Assembly (NCBI GenBank): GCA_030849065.1
Contig: JASAON010001528.1
Location: 1-47,635, forward strand
Length of the DNA stretch: 47,635 nucleotides
Direction: 5' to 3'
From: Jaenimonas drosophilae
Lineage: Eukaryota; Euglenozoa; Kinetoplastea; Trypanosomatida; Trypanosomatidae
The translations under genes and the position numbers were made by a program. Below the pieces are notes generated by a model. That model ran no database searches, was not told where the DNA came from, and was given only the letters and a program-made list of their open reading frames with translations. Shown here one piece after another: positions 27,262-36,759 of the stretch (position 1 is the stretch's first letter; every line of letters begins with the position of its first letter).

Positions 27262-28323
27262 CTAAAGACTTAGGGTCCAACGGTACAGCATGCTGTTGCT
27301 GGCCGAGCAGCACACCTCAATACTTCGCTGCGAGTCGTCTTTCTCCTCCACAATGACAGAGTCAAGAAGGCCTCCATCAGGGCTACAAAAGGAGCCCATG
27401 AAAGCCAATGAGCGGACATCAAATACGGCCACTTCCTCCGTTGTTGTCAGTAGCACATAGCGCCCTAAAGGTGTTCCCCTACACCGCGCGAAGAGCCCCA
27501 TGTCGGAGCAGCTGACAAGCGGTGACGCATTTCGCCGAACGTCAAAGACGTCCAAGCAGTGTGTGCCCTGACTTCCACGTCGAGAGACGCAGGTGATGAA
27601 GTGAGTCCCAGCAACGGTTCCGGACGTAACATAGCCACTTGCCTCCCCGCAGAGTGTCGCCTTCGGCGCACGTCGGTCATAGAGTGTAATGCCGCTGCCC
27701 CCGCCAAGGACAACTGCCTCATCTGAGTTGCGAGATACAACGTCCGTTCCATTGATGTTGATGGTGTAGTGCCACAATGCGTTCGAGTCAAATAGATTGC
27801 CCGCAGTTCCACACTGGAGATTGGCACGGGCGTCATTGACGCCCGAGATACACCAAACGTTGTCGCCCTCCAAGGCCACAGATGAAACATCCAGCAGCTC
27901 AACGGCATCAACAGAGCGGGTAGCGCGCACATTACCATGTGCACGAAGGATGGTTGTTGCCCACGAGTTTCTTCGCGTGCGGTACACAACCGACGAGATG
28001 TCACCTGAGGTGCCCAGTGACTTGAAATACGAAGTCCCTTCAGGAAGGGCAACCGGCGGCATTGTGGCGTGTTCAATGAGGCTCGCAAAGGAGCTGCAGG
28101 GACCAGCTTCCTGGAGCCCGAGTCGCACCAGTCGAGAGGGAAATTTCCCCCATCCGCTTCCGAATGCGATGGCGTCCAGCTCCGTCGGCCCTGACAGAGT
28201 ACCACCACGATGTAGACAAACTAAGGGAAGCGGACCTTGATATCCACTGCAGTGGGTAAAGGCACAGCCAAAGTGATCTGCAAATGACTCCCATGTGTTG
28301 GGCATCTCCATATTCGCAGCCAC
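27262..28323 (-). CDS. Hypothetical WD40-like beta-propeller protein
   Basis: A 353-residue protein with weak WD40 character. Several stretches look like propeller strand pairs that end a blade with a D-x-R or W-x-x motif: GSGITLYDRRAPKATL, LDVFDVRRNASPLVSC, VAVFDVRSLAFMG and a final NSMLYRWTLSL. Spacing between them is about 40-60 residues, consistent with four or more degenerate blades. There is no signal peptide or membrane segment. The N-terminal 25 residues (MEMPNTWESFADHFGCAFTH) are well structured and rich in aromatics. The specific family is not recognised; alternatives include an assembly-chaperone or trafficking WD protein. Short spacing to the neighbours on the same strand suggests cotranscription. 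Confidence 0.72.
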   Translation of the reverse strand: MAANMEMPNTWESFADHFGCAFTHCSGYQGPLPLVCLHRGGTLSGPTELDAIAFGSGWGKFPSRLVRLGLQEAGPCSSFASLIEHATMPPVALPEGTSYFKSLGTSGDISSVVYRTRRNSWATTILRAHGNVRATRSVDAVELLDVSSVALEGDNVWCISGVNDARANLQCGTAGNLFDSNALWHYTININGTDVVSRNSDEAVVLGGGSGITLYDRRAPKATLCGEASGYVTSGTVAGTHFITCVSRRGSQGTHCLDVFDVRRNASPLVSCSDMGLFARCRGTPLGRYVLLTTTEEVAVFDVRSLAFMGSFCSPDGGLLDSVIVEEKDDSQRSIEVCCSASNSMLYRWTLSL

Positions 28324-28594
28324 TCTACGAAACCTGGAACTGTGAAGTGCGGTCGCACATGCGATTGTGACGAAGACTAGCTACCTGAGTCACTATGAAG
28401 ATTTAAAAAAAAAAATGAGACAAAAGCAGAAAGTGAACAGACAGTTCATTGTGTGAGGGTCTCATGACGCAGAAGCTACACAGTCTTCAGCCCCCACATG
28501 GTGGTGAGAAGGGAGCTGGAGAAAACCGTACTCGGGTGGAAACATTAAGAGAATAACGAAATCATATTTGCGGGCAGATGCAGAAAGGATCTCT

Positions 28595-29029
28595 TTAGAT
28601 CTTGCTGGGGTAGAGGTACACGCGCACGCGGCGGCCGATGGCGGAAGCAGGCACGGAGGCACCGTTGAACTTCACGCGGACCATACCGGCGTTACCGTGG
28701 GGGCGGGTGACGCGGCCCCAGATGGCGCGGGTGGTGCTGCGGCGAGCGGGAGCCTTGCTCCAGCGCACACAGCGCTTCACCTTCTGGCCGTGGTAGACGT
28801 AGCACACGCGCTTGCCAGTGTACCAGGCAGCATCGTCGCGGGTGTTGACGTTCTCCACGCGCACGAGGGCCGTCTGCTTCGTCTGGCCGTGAAGACCGCG
28901 GGTGTACCCAGCGAGAGTGGCCTTCATGTACAGGCGGGGAGCCTTGCGGTTGCGGTTGACGGTGCTCTTCTTCTTAGCGAGCTGGTGCAGCTTCTTGCTG
29001 CGATCAACGTGAACCTTCGAGAGAGCCAT
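28595..29029 (-). CDS. RPL35A: 60S ribosomal protein eL33 (L35Ae)
   Basis: A 144-residue basic protein matching eukaryotic/archaeal L35Ae (eL33). The family core is clear: LYMKATLAGYTRGLHGQ, then TALVRVENVNTRDDAAWYTGKRVCYVYHG, then TRAIWGRVTRPHGNAGMVRVKFNGASVPASAIGRRVRVYLYPS. It is a structural protein of the large cytosolic subunit. The N-terminal extension of about 30 residues (MALSKVHVDRSKKLHQLAKKK) is basic. The C-terminus ends at the expected position of the family. A well-placed splice acceptor precedes the start, separate feature. Codon choice is strongly G/C-ending and even, as expected for a highly expressed gene, in contrast to the neighbouring AT-richer genes to the right. Confidence 0.97.
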   Translation of the reverse strand: MALSKVHVDRSKKLHQLAKKKSTVNRNRKAPRLYMKATLAGYTRGLHGQTKQTALVRVENVNTRDDAAWYTGKRVCYVYHGQKVKRCVRWSKAPARRSTTRAIWGRVTRPHGNAGMVRVKFNGASVPASAIGRRVRVYLYPSKI

Positions 29030-29047
29030 CCTTTCGTGTGTCCGATG

Positions 29048-29094
29048 CTATGATAGATGACAGGGGCAAGAAAAAGAAGAAAAAGAAGAAAAAG
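29048..29094 (-). promoter_or_regulatory. Trans-splice acceptor of the eL33 gene (polypyrimidine tract plus AG)
   Basis: On the minus strand a pyrimidine tract of repeated TTCTTTTT units (29065-29094) is followed by the first AG at 29048-29049, 18 bases before the start codon. This is the classic kinetoplastid arrangement for adding a spliced leader. Acceptor use is inference. Confidence 0.72.
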
Positions 29095-29238
29095 AGTGTT
29101 TTTGAATCATCAGGCAAAACTGCCTCCGCACCAAGAACAGAAGAATAACTTGCAATAGTTCAGAATGAGCCTCATTCGAATCCTGTCTGTCCAGCTGGGG
29201 AAGGAGAGAAAGCCACTGGGCACGCGTTCAGAGACTAC

Positions 29239-30309
29239 TCAGCAGCTAGAGCCATCTTGGGTCACTACTTGACGTAACTGGGCATGAATATCATCTCTGG
29301 ATCTTCGGGTGTCAGTGCCATCGACGCATGTCACATGCTTCCATCTGGGCAGATTGTGGCAGCACCACAAAAAAGACCGTCGTACGTTTTCCTTATATGC
29401 AACACCGGCTGTTTCGTGAATATCCAAGGCCGCACGCGTGGCGTCATTGTGCATAGCCTTGAGGGCTAACTCTGGAGGCAGATCGAGGTAGAAGACAAGG
29501 TCCGCCGGCGGTAGTCCGAGCCATTGAACCTCCATTTCTTCCAGCTGTGTGATGAATGCAGTTCGTTCCTGTTCTGGGAGTTTCGATGCTTGATGGCCGA
29601 AGTTGGCGGTGTAATAGCGGTCCAGCACAACCACCGCCCCACGTTGCTTCCACATTATCATCTCTGGCAAGCAGCCGAAGCGGTTGAGAGAGTAGATGAA
29701 GCTAAACAGCAGCGGATTGAGTGTGTTGATCTTCCCCTTCTTTCCCGATAAAAGAATCCGGAGTACATCCCCGTAGAGTCCCCCATCTCTGGGAAAATCA
29801 AGTGTCTTGACGAAGGGGCAGCACTTGTGTTGTTGCAGAGAGCCAACGAGCATGGAAGTCTGCGTGGCCTTGCCTGCTCCATCACCACCCTCAATCACAA
29901 CGATTCGGCCGGGGGGTAGCACTGTTGAAGGAAAGAAGGCACGAAGGTCATCGTCACAAAGTGATTCTCCACCGCCAGAGGCCATCGACAGCAGCTCGCA
30001 CTGCATCACCCGGTCACTTGACGTTGAAGCACAACTCGGGATAAGGGTTGGGATACGAGCAGCGAAGAGCGCGAAGCCCACATCAAAATCGGTCGGCCTG
30101 CCACAAGCAGCAATGAAGCAGAAGAAGCAGCTTCTTTGGGTATCTAGTGGCCGGCTATACCATGCATGCGCGAGACCGTCTTTGGTGCAGTCGATGACTT
30201 GGGATCGAGGAAATACCAAATTCGCGCAGGTACGTACGCGGGACAGCACGCTGTCTGAAGCCGGCTGCTCCAGGCTGCCCAAGTCAAGGAAGATGCACGC
30301 ATCTAACAT
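29239..30309 (-). CDS. Thymidylate kinase (dTMP kinase) with N-terminal extension
   Basis: A 356-residue protein. Residues about 135-350 form a dTMP kinase: P-loop GGDGAGKATQ (141-150), DFPR (171-174) at the dTMP-binding loop, YSLNRFG (206-212), the DRYYTAN segment (230-236) and HQASKL (239-244), then DLVFYLDLPPELAL. It would phosphorylate dTMP to dTDP for DNA synthesis. The residue after the P-loop lysine is Ala instead of Ser/Thr. The GKATQ P-loop and the DRYYTAN...HQASKL block recall bacterial dTMP kinases of the clostridial/spirochaete kind more than the human type, from memory of the family and not from a search. The N-terminal 110 residues are an extra domain; the DFDVGFALFAARIPTLIP stretch (74-91) is reminiscent of nucleoside 2-deoxyribosyltransferase-like Rossmann proteins, which is weak. 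The start could be internal if the extension is not translated. Confidence 0.85.
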   Translation of the reverse strand: MLDACIFLDLGSLEQPASDSVLSRVRTCANLVFPRSQVIDCTKDGLAHAWYSRPLDTQRSCFFCFIAACGRPTDFDVGFALFAARIPTLIPSCASTSSDRVMQCELLSMASGGGESLCDDDLRAFFPSTVLPPGRIVVIEGGDGAGKATQTSMLVGSLQQHKCCPFVKTLDFPRDGGLYGDVLRILLSGKKGKINTLNPLLFSFIYSLNRFGCLPEMIMWKQRGAVVVLDRYYTANFGHQASKLPEQERTAFITQLEEMEVQWLGLPPADLVFYLDLPPELALKAMHNDATRAALDIHETAGVAYKENVRRSFLWCCHNLPRWKHVTCVDGTDTRRSRDDIHAQLRQVVTQDGSSC

Positions 30310-30571
30310 CTATGAGTGTATGAAAGGAAGGGAGTCGCACTTTCAAGGAATGAGCACCGTAGTTACGGCTGTGCTCGACACGAAACCTTCTTTCGATATT
30401 CTGATCAACAGCAAAGAGATAAAGGGACATGATGTAGAGCCAATAAGGAGTTCGACAAAGTGGTGTCGCCACCGTTGTTCGGAGATTGATGTGGGAAATA
30501 GCAAAACTCAACTTAATGTGGCAGTGTGGGAAAGATGAGATCAGGGGGAGGGGGAGCGCAACCCTCCCCCC

Positions 30572-33457
30572 CTATTCGGATGGTAGGCGCATCCATTGAT
30601 GAATGCAGCGAGCCGCTGCAACTCTCACTTTTCGTTTTCGGTCTGACAGGGCCGTTTGGGCCCACGACACCACTTGTGGACGTGCCATGAGAAGAGCAGA
30701 CCTCTCCGCGGTACGCAGTGAGGAGTCTTGAAGTATGGCAGCAGCCCGTGTTCCAGACTCTGTCATGAACTCCAGAACACTGCATCGGGTTGGCAGGTCT
30801 TCACCTTTTCCTTCTCCGTTGTCAGAGAGTTCACATAGAAGGCAGCGCCACAACCCAGCATGCTTGAAGGTAGCGTCATGGATCAAATCGCAGGGAATAC
30901 CACGCCGATACATTTGCAGCAGAAGCGCGCGGAGGTTTGCAGCTTCCACTTCTTCTTTGCAGCCCTGGTGAACAACCGACAGAAGAAGAGTGATGGAATC
31001 TGCGCGTGAGAGAAACTCAACTGTTTCAGATTCCTGTGCGCGTAGGAGACTCGTCCAGAACACAGGCTGTCTCAGCAGCGAACCGTCCGTGAGGGCGGTG
31101 GTGAGAAACGCCGACCACAGGGAGCCTCTCACCGGCCGATGCATTGCCGCATATGGGGCAAATCCAACAGCCTCGATGAATATGGACTTCTCCTCGCTCT
31201 TCAAGTTGCTGACAAGTTTCTCTCGCAGTTCCTGAGAAAGAAATTGCTCGCTACGGGGACCTCTCAGTAGATCTCCCCAGAACGTAGCAACGAGGAAGTA
31301 CGCGTTGTGCATCTCATGACCATCAGAGTTCACTTGTAGAGACGGGTGGTTTCGCACTAGCCCCACAACCAAGTTGGCAGAAATCTGGGCGTCGTACGCT
31401 CCCGATGAAAGCGCTATGGCGCTCGCAGTTAGCAAATCAGTACACATCTCGCTTCTGATAACCATATCTTCGCGAGCGACAAGGAGGGCGGCAGTTGAAG
31501 TGTAGCTTTCAATAGTGTTTACTTCCAGATGTTGCTGGACGCAGAATGACCTGCACGCCTTTGAGTAGAGGGTGCACAGAGCTGTGAAGTACTCAACAGA
31601 GCGTTGTGCCAGAAGCTTTTCTGCGATATTCCCCACTTGCAAATCAGACAGAGAGCCTTCCTCAATGCAATCGAGGATTTGTTGGAGAGATGCTGCTCTG
31701 AGGGCCGTAGGAGCCTCGAGAATCCAGCAGGAAGAATCGGATGTGAGCAGACCGTCCAGGATGACAAAACAAGCCGCATCGATTCCGCGTGATGAGAGGT
31801 TAACCAAAAACTGAAGCCCAGATGATGGAAGGATTCCATCCACGTGGAAACAGCGAGAGAGTGCTGGCTCACACACATCCCAATCTAATGATGAAAATGC
31901 AGAAATGACGCTATTTTGCGTCCTGCGCACCAAGGAGGGATCGTTTTCATGTGTCGCAGCGCGAAATAAACCCATGAGAAGTTCGCTCCAGGAATGACCT
32001 CCAGCTAAATTCCAGCCCATGAGGTGAATAAGCTTAATCGATGACGCAACAAATTCGATGATGCATAAGCGTTTGAGTGGCTCACTCTCCCGCTCAGACA
32101 ATAGCTGCGTACTCAGCTGGCATACATGTTCAACGAGGAGCATTGAAGCGCGGCTAACGTGTGGCGCCGCCGCTTGATCCAAGGTACCTGACCGAACGCA
32201 TCCATCAACAAATGCATTTACCGTAGCTGAAAGTAGTACAAGCACGCTGGGATTGTTACCTCCAAGATGTGTGCACAGCAGCGGGAATAGATACACAAAA
32301 AATGCTAGGCAGCTTTCATCCGCAACAGACATGATATTGAACACCATCGTGGCATAGGCACAGTAGGTACTACGTGCTGATGACAAAGACACATTGACGC
32401 CTTCCACCACTGGATCAAAAACAGTAAGCAATGACGTTGATACACTGCCAGGAATGAGCTTGCGGCAAATATCCTGTAATAGATTCAGACTGGATTGTAA
32501 AATTGGGCTCCCTGTTTGAGCAAGCTCACTTTCCTGAGATTGAAGAACCACTTCATTTCTCAGGTGCATGACAAGAGAGCGCGCGTGCTCCTGAATTTGA
32601 TCCACGGAGTAGGTATTAATGCACATTCCCAACAGCTGGATCACATCGCTCTTCACTGAAAGAGAAGGTGAGCGCAGTTTCGACAACAGAAAGGGAAGGC
32701 ACACCTCTGAGAATGAGGAATGTGACATGCACCGATGTAGACGTTGTTTCAGCACCTCTTTAGTCACAGGACACCCAGGTGGCTGAGAAAAAACGACGGG
32801 GAAATAGCAGGAAATGCTATCGAAGAAGTCTGGTAGGACGTCGGTTGCCGCCCGGCTTGCTGAGGCGGCATTACAGACATCTGTGCAGAACTCAAACACT
32901 TGAAGCACAAGCTCTGGATCACTCTCACCGTCTACTGCTGTCAGAAGCAGTCGAAGCTGCTGAGAATTATACGATTGGCACAATGCTGGATCATCAAACA
33001 AAAAATGTGAAACTCCGAAAATTGCCTTTCTTAGAGCTGCTGGTAGTGATTGGCAGTCAACTGCCCCAAGAAACTCATCAACAAGCTGCATCCCTAACCC
33101 GGTGCAGCAGGATGTTCTACTGCCAAGATCAGAAATAATGTCGCCAATCGCAAGAACTGCAGCATCCCTCGCACTTGCTGCTGAAAGCTTTCCACACAAA
33201 AACTTGAGGACAACGCTTAACTCGGTATCATTCATTTCCCTTCTTTGGACCGCAGCAGCAATGACGCGCATAGCTCCGCCAACCTCAGCCTCACAGCAGA
33301 GTGCATCTTTCAATCCAGAGCAAATATCAAGCAAAGGAATTGTCCCCAGTGAAGAAATAGCGTCGTCACCCAAATTGCCTTTGAGGGCTGCATCCAGTGC
33401 AACTGACAGTGATCTGTCGTTGTTCGAACCCGGCATTTGTCTAATTGTATCGAACAA
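30572..33457 (-). CDS. MMS19: MMS19 homologue, HEAT-repeat scaffold of the cytosolic Fe-S targeting complex
   Basis: A 961-residue, almost entirely helical protein, close to the usual size of about 1000 residues. The N-terminal MMS19 signature is recognisable: LLLTAVDGESDPELVLQVFEF (170-190), DVLPDFFDSISCYFPVVFSQPPG (206-228), then VTKEVLKQRLHRCM, and SEVCLPFLLSKLRSPSLSVKSDVIQLL (250-276). The last residues, ALSDRKRKVRVAAARCIHQWM, match the terminal HEAT repeat of MMS19, where a basic KR-x-VR-x-A-A motif contacts CIAO1/CIAO2B. The middle is a long HEAT solenoid. MMS19 recruits Fe-S apoproteins such as DNA repair helicases and polymerases to CIAO1-CIAO2B; its loss gives DNA-damage sensitivity in other eukaryotes. 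CIAO1 is encoded nearby on the same strand. The start MFDTIRQMPG is the only Met before the helical region. Confidence 0.87.
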   Translation of the reverse strand: MFDTIRQMPGSNNDRSLSVALDAALKGNLGDDAISSLGTIPLLDICSGLKDALCCEAEVGGAMRVIAAAVQRREMNDTELSVVLKFLCGKLSAASARDAAVLAIGDIISDLGSRTSCCTGLGMQLVDEFLGAVDCQSLPAALRKAIFGVSHFLFDDPALCQSYNSQQLRLLLTAVDGESDPELVLQVFEFCTDVCNAASASRAATDVLPDFFDSISCYFPVVFSQPPGCPVTKEVLKQRLHRCMSHSSFSEVCLPFLLSKLRSPSLSVKSDVIQLLGMCINTYSVDQIQEHARSLVMHLRNEVVLQSQESELAQTGSPILQSSLNLLQDICRKLIPGSVSTSLLTVFDPVVEGVNVSLSSARSTYCAYATMVFNIMSVADESCLAFFVYLFPLLCTHLGGNNPSVLVLLSATVNAFVDGCVRSGTLDQAAAPHVSRASMLLVEHVCQLSTQLLSERESEPLKRLCIIEFVASSIKLIHLMGWNLAGGHSWSELLMGLFRAATHENDPSLVRRTQNSVISAFSSLDWDVCEPALSRCFHVDGILPSSGLQFLVNLSSRGIDAACFVILDGLLTSDSSCWILEAPTALRAASLQQILDCIEEGSLSDLQVGNIAEKLLAQRSVEYFTALCTLYSKACRSFCVQQHLEVNTIESYTSTAALLVAREDMVIRSEMCTDLLTASAIALSSGAYDAQISANLVVGLVRNHPSLQVNSDGHEMHNAYFLVATFWGDLLRGPRSEQFLSQELREKLVSNLKSEEKSIFIEAVGFAPYAAMHRPVRGSLWSAFLTTALTDGSLLRQPVFWTSLLRAQESETVEFLSRADSITLLLSVVHQGCKEEVEAANLRALLLQMYRRGIPCDLIHDATFKHAGLWRCLLCELSDNGEGKGEDLPTRCSVLEFMTESGTRAAAILQDSSLRTAERSALLMARPQVVSWAQTALSDRKRKVRVAAARCIHQWMRLPSE

Positions 33458-33576
33458 CTTGGAAAAGGCAAAAAAGACGTTGAAATGAAATCAATACCAA
33501 GTTTATTTTGTAATGCTTAATGCAGAGGTTGACAGGCAGTGTTCGTTCTTTTTCTTCCTTTCGCATTCTCGACAAT

Positions 33577-36500
33577 CTAGTCGAGAAGCACTGGCGCCAC
33601 ACGCACAAAGCGCTCATCTGTCCCTGCGCTAAAGTCAACCCCACTGAACGTGCACAGTGGAAGCCTAATTGTTCCAACCCTCAGCAGCGTCAGAACAATC
33701 TGCGCCCTAACTTCAGACTTGCTGCCAATGGACTGCATCCAAATTTGCTTTCCATCAATGCGGTAATCCTGTGATGACTCAATACGAACTTCGCCGGTGA
33801 GGTTGACTATTGACAAGTTGCGAATAATCAACGTGACCTGAAAAACTGATCCCACCACAGCAAGAGATGAATGCTCTAAAGAAATGCTGGTTGGAGGCTC
33901 CTTCACCACGAAATGAGGGAAACAAATATCCGAAACAAGGCGGTTTGAGCTGTTCGGCTGGAACAAAATGCGCAGCACTCCAGGAATGCTCCAATCCGAT
34001 GACAATATTCTCAGTCTAGTTGCGACTGTTGCTGTTTCATCTTGCTCCAGGAGGCATGGAAACTCACCCAGAGATGTGTAGAGAAGCTCAATTCCATCGC
34101 CGCAAATTACCTCTGCCTTGCGCAATGAAAGACCATTCTTTGCAGTACATCTAATTGCGCTCAGTATGGTAAGAACATCTCCAACGCAAACTGCTTGATC
34201 CTCAGAGTTTGATCTCTCCTCCACTGCAAAGTACTGATAATAATCATTCTCATGATCCAAAGTGGTGTTATACGAACTCTTCACCAAAATGTTTCTCTCG
34301 GTCACAGTGTGGCATTTCTGGGACGAAGGTACCAGCAGCCTTTCTTTTTGGGTGTACGCCTCACAGAACCGGATAATTGAAAAACAAATCTCAAACGGCG
34401 GACAAATTTCTGCTTTGATTACTCGCTCCACTTTGAAAGAAGCTTCTCCCCCAAATATGTGCAGTGTAACTGGAATATCAAATAATCCTCCACGAACGCC
34501 GCACAGGGAAAATGAGAATCGTTGACTCTCCCCAGCGACTATACCAGAAACACGGAATGTTTGGCACCCATCCTGTAGAAGTGGGTCTGACAATTCATTC
34601 TCCATTGCTTTTTCGATAGCATACTTATTTGGTAAATGGAGAAACGAGATTTCCCCTTCATGAACAGTAGTAGTTTTTGATCGCAAAGTAATGACAAGAT
34701 TTACCCGTTCGCCCTCAACCGCACTAACTGAGCTTGGAAGGTTGATCTCAATAAGGTCGTCTGTATTCTGGATATCAAGATTGAAGTACTGCAATCCATA
34801 AACACAAAATCCTGGAGGAAGGGGTCTCGGCATATCGTCTGGAAGCCCAAAATTCCACAAAATGTCAAGAGAAATATTTCCTATGATTACTCTCCCGGCA
34901 ATTTTCGAGCAATAATAAGACCCAAACTGTGAGAACGACGTTATGATGGAAATCGAACGGCTCTCAAGTGGGACAATACTAAGTTCCTCTGGAATGACGC
35001 TCACGGAGCAACTGGAGTTTGCGTCCCGGTTCACAATATCAAGAGAAAGATTTGATACAACCAAATTCTCATTGCATAGAGATGACATAGTGAGAATAGC
35101 TTCAACACTCTCACGTTGCCTAGCACGTGGCACACGAAAGCTCGCAATGACAGAGAACGGTGCTAAGAAACTGCCTCGTGGATACTCCAAGCTCCAATTC
35201 TGCGGGGGCATTTGGCGGAGGAGCTTCATACACTCAATTTGATTTAATGGACATGTCGAATTTGCACACCCACTGATCAAAGAATACTTGTCGCTTGTGC
35301 GATTGTACTGCATGCGCATGGGAATTTCCATCATGCTCTTCTTTGCATTTCGCAAACGATGGCATGCACTACCATCGAAATCTTCACCAGTTCCTTTTGA
35401 GTTAGTAACACTGCTGAAATAGAGGCATTCAGACATGCGAGTCAATTCGCCAGAAGACCCTTCGAGAACATACTTACGTATTTTTTCCTCCACCCACTTT
35501 CGCTGGACAAATTTTCTCCCCATGTTGGGATGGCAGCCATCAAACTCCGTGCCAAGCCACTGAGGAGCCTTTACAGCAACGCTCAAATCAGAATCTCTAC
35601 AGAGTGGAAGAATTTCTTCAAGCAGATATGCCGCCGACATCAAGATACTGCATCTCTTTGTTGAAGGGAGAGCAGGCATCTTCCGGGCAATCATCTCTAG
35701 GCACTCGGTGACGGCCACGCGGGTAACAGAGCATAGCAAGATGCGATTCATTTTCGAGTTCTCAGAAGGATATGCACGGCCAATCCACTGTACCACTCTC
35801 ATTGCATTTTCCAGTGGCACAACAGTGGAATCACTGGAACAAAGAGGAAATAATTGTAGTACAAAGCGAAGAAGGATACATGCAGATAATCGTAATTGAA
35901 ATGGTGGGAAAGCCGCTAGTTGTTGGGCGATATCCAGCGCATCATCAAATACGGAAACCGCACCATCATAGTTCCTCAGTACCAAGTGAAGCCATCCTAT
36001 TTTGAAGCAAATACCAACTGCTTGGAAAGTTGGCACGCTCATCAAGCATTTTTCCGCAGCCAATTTGTCTATTGAGTTTTGATAGAACTTCTGAGACACA
36101 CCACCAACGCATTTCAGCAACTCATCGGCATGACATCTATCCAATTTAGCAGTAGCAAGTGAAACACATTCCACCCCACCATATGAATCTCCGAGCCGCT
36201 CCCTCCAAACCGCTTCATAATTCATCAAAAGTCCACGCGCTGGTGTCGCTGACTCTACAACGCACACAATGACAACTTTTGCACCTGTGTTTGTCCGAAA
36301 CTCATTTAGCCACTTATCTCCACATTGGTAACTACTCGCCCCGTATTTCTGGAGAAAATTCCAACTTACTGGAAACACGACGCAGCTGTATCTTTCCTGG
36401 TGCCTAAAGCACCAGTTGCTCTCGATACAGAAATCAGGATTTGGTGAGACATCGCTATATTCAACAAACTGAGTAATAATATCAACTGCAAACCTGTTGT

Positions 36501-36627
36501 TCGTACTGAGAATAGCTGCCACGCCCCGTGAAAATTCACCGTCCACACAACATATTGAGGCGAGAGGCGCCGTATTCAAGAATGCACGATAGTATCCGTC
36601 GGAATACAGCTCGCTCAAAAAATTCAT
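33577..36627 (-). CDS. TRAPPC11: TRAPPC11-like (Foie gras/Gryzun) trafficking protein
   Basis: A 1016-residue protein, near the usual size of TRAPPC11. Residues about 185-350 carry a TPR-like helical array that fits the Foie gras region: FYQNSIDKLAAEKCLM, then FKIGWLHLVLRNYDGAVSVF followed by DDALDIAQQL, then ILMSAAYLLEEILPLC. The C-terminal half is a series of immunoglobulin-like beta domains (from about 470), ending with FSGVDFSAGTDERFVRVAPVLL, which resembles the terminal Gryzun segment. TRAPPC11 belongs to the TRAPP III tether that acts in ER-to-Golgi transport and autophagy. TRAPPC10 shares the architecture and is the main alternative. It is the leftmost gene of the minus-strand unit next to the strand switch, so it would be transcribed first. 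Confidence 0.72.
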   Translation of the reverse strand: MNFLSELYSDGYYRAFLNTAPLASICCVDGEFSRGVAAILSTNNRFAVDIITQFVEYSDVSPNPDFCIESNWCFRHQERYSCVVFPVSWNFLQKYGASSYQCGDKWLNEFRTNTGAKVVIVCVVESATPARGLLMNYEAVWRERLGDSYGGVECVSLATAKLDRCHADELLKCVGGVSQKFYQNSIDKLAAEKCLMSVPTFQAVGICFKIGWLHLVLRNYDGAVSVFDDALDIAQQLAAFPPFQLRLSACILLRFVLQLFPLCSSDSTVVPLENAMRVVQWIGRAYPSENSKMNRILLCSVTRVAVTECLEMIARKMPALPSTKRCSILMSAAYLLEEILPLCRDSDLSVAVKAPQWLGTEFDGCHPNMGRKFVQRKWVEEKIRKYVLEGSSGELTRMSECLYFSSVTNSKGTGEDFDGSACHRLRNAKKSMMEIPMRMQYNRTSDKYSLISGCANSTCPLNQIECMKLLRQMPPQNWSLEYPRGSFLAPFSVIASFRVPRARQRESVEAILTMSSLCNENLVVSNLSLDIVNRDANSSCSVSVIPEELSIVPLESRSISIITSFSQFGSYYCSKIAGRVIIGNISLDILWNFGLPDDMPRPLPPGFCVYGLQYFNLDIQNTDDLIEINLPSSVSAVEGERVNLVITLRSKTTTVHEGEISFLHLPNKYAIEKAMENELSDPLLQDGCQTFRVSGIVAGESQRFSFSLCGVRGGLFDIPVTLHIFGGEASFKVERVIKAEICPPFEICFSIIRFCEAYTQKERLLVPSSQKCHTVTERNILVKSSYNTTLDHENDYYQYFAVEERSNSEDQAVCVGDVLTILSAIRCTAKNGLSLRKAEVICGDGIELLYTSLGEFPCLLEQDETATVATRLRILSSDWSIPGVLRILFQPNSSNRLVSDICFPHFVVKEPPTSISLEHSSLAVVGSVFQVTLIIRNLSIVNLTGEVRIESSQDYRIDGKQIWMQSIGSKSEVRAQIVLTLLRVGTIRLPLCTFSGVDFSAGTDERFVRVAPVLLD

Positions 36628-36759
36628 TTCTACTTGTTACGCTCTTGATACAGAGAAGAGATTCAAAATTCACGAAGAGCGATTAGGACCATTATCCCGC
36701 AAATTGATCATTTCAGAAACCTCCAGTGCCAGCAACATGACAAATCCTTCAAAAAAAAA

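Noticed and set aside
29160..29240. ATTCGAATCC resembling a tRNA T-loop
   Set aside because: The flanking bases do not form a T-stem and no acceptor or anticodon arm fits on either strand.
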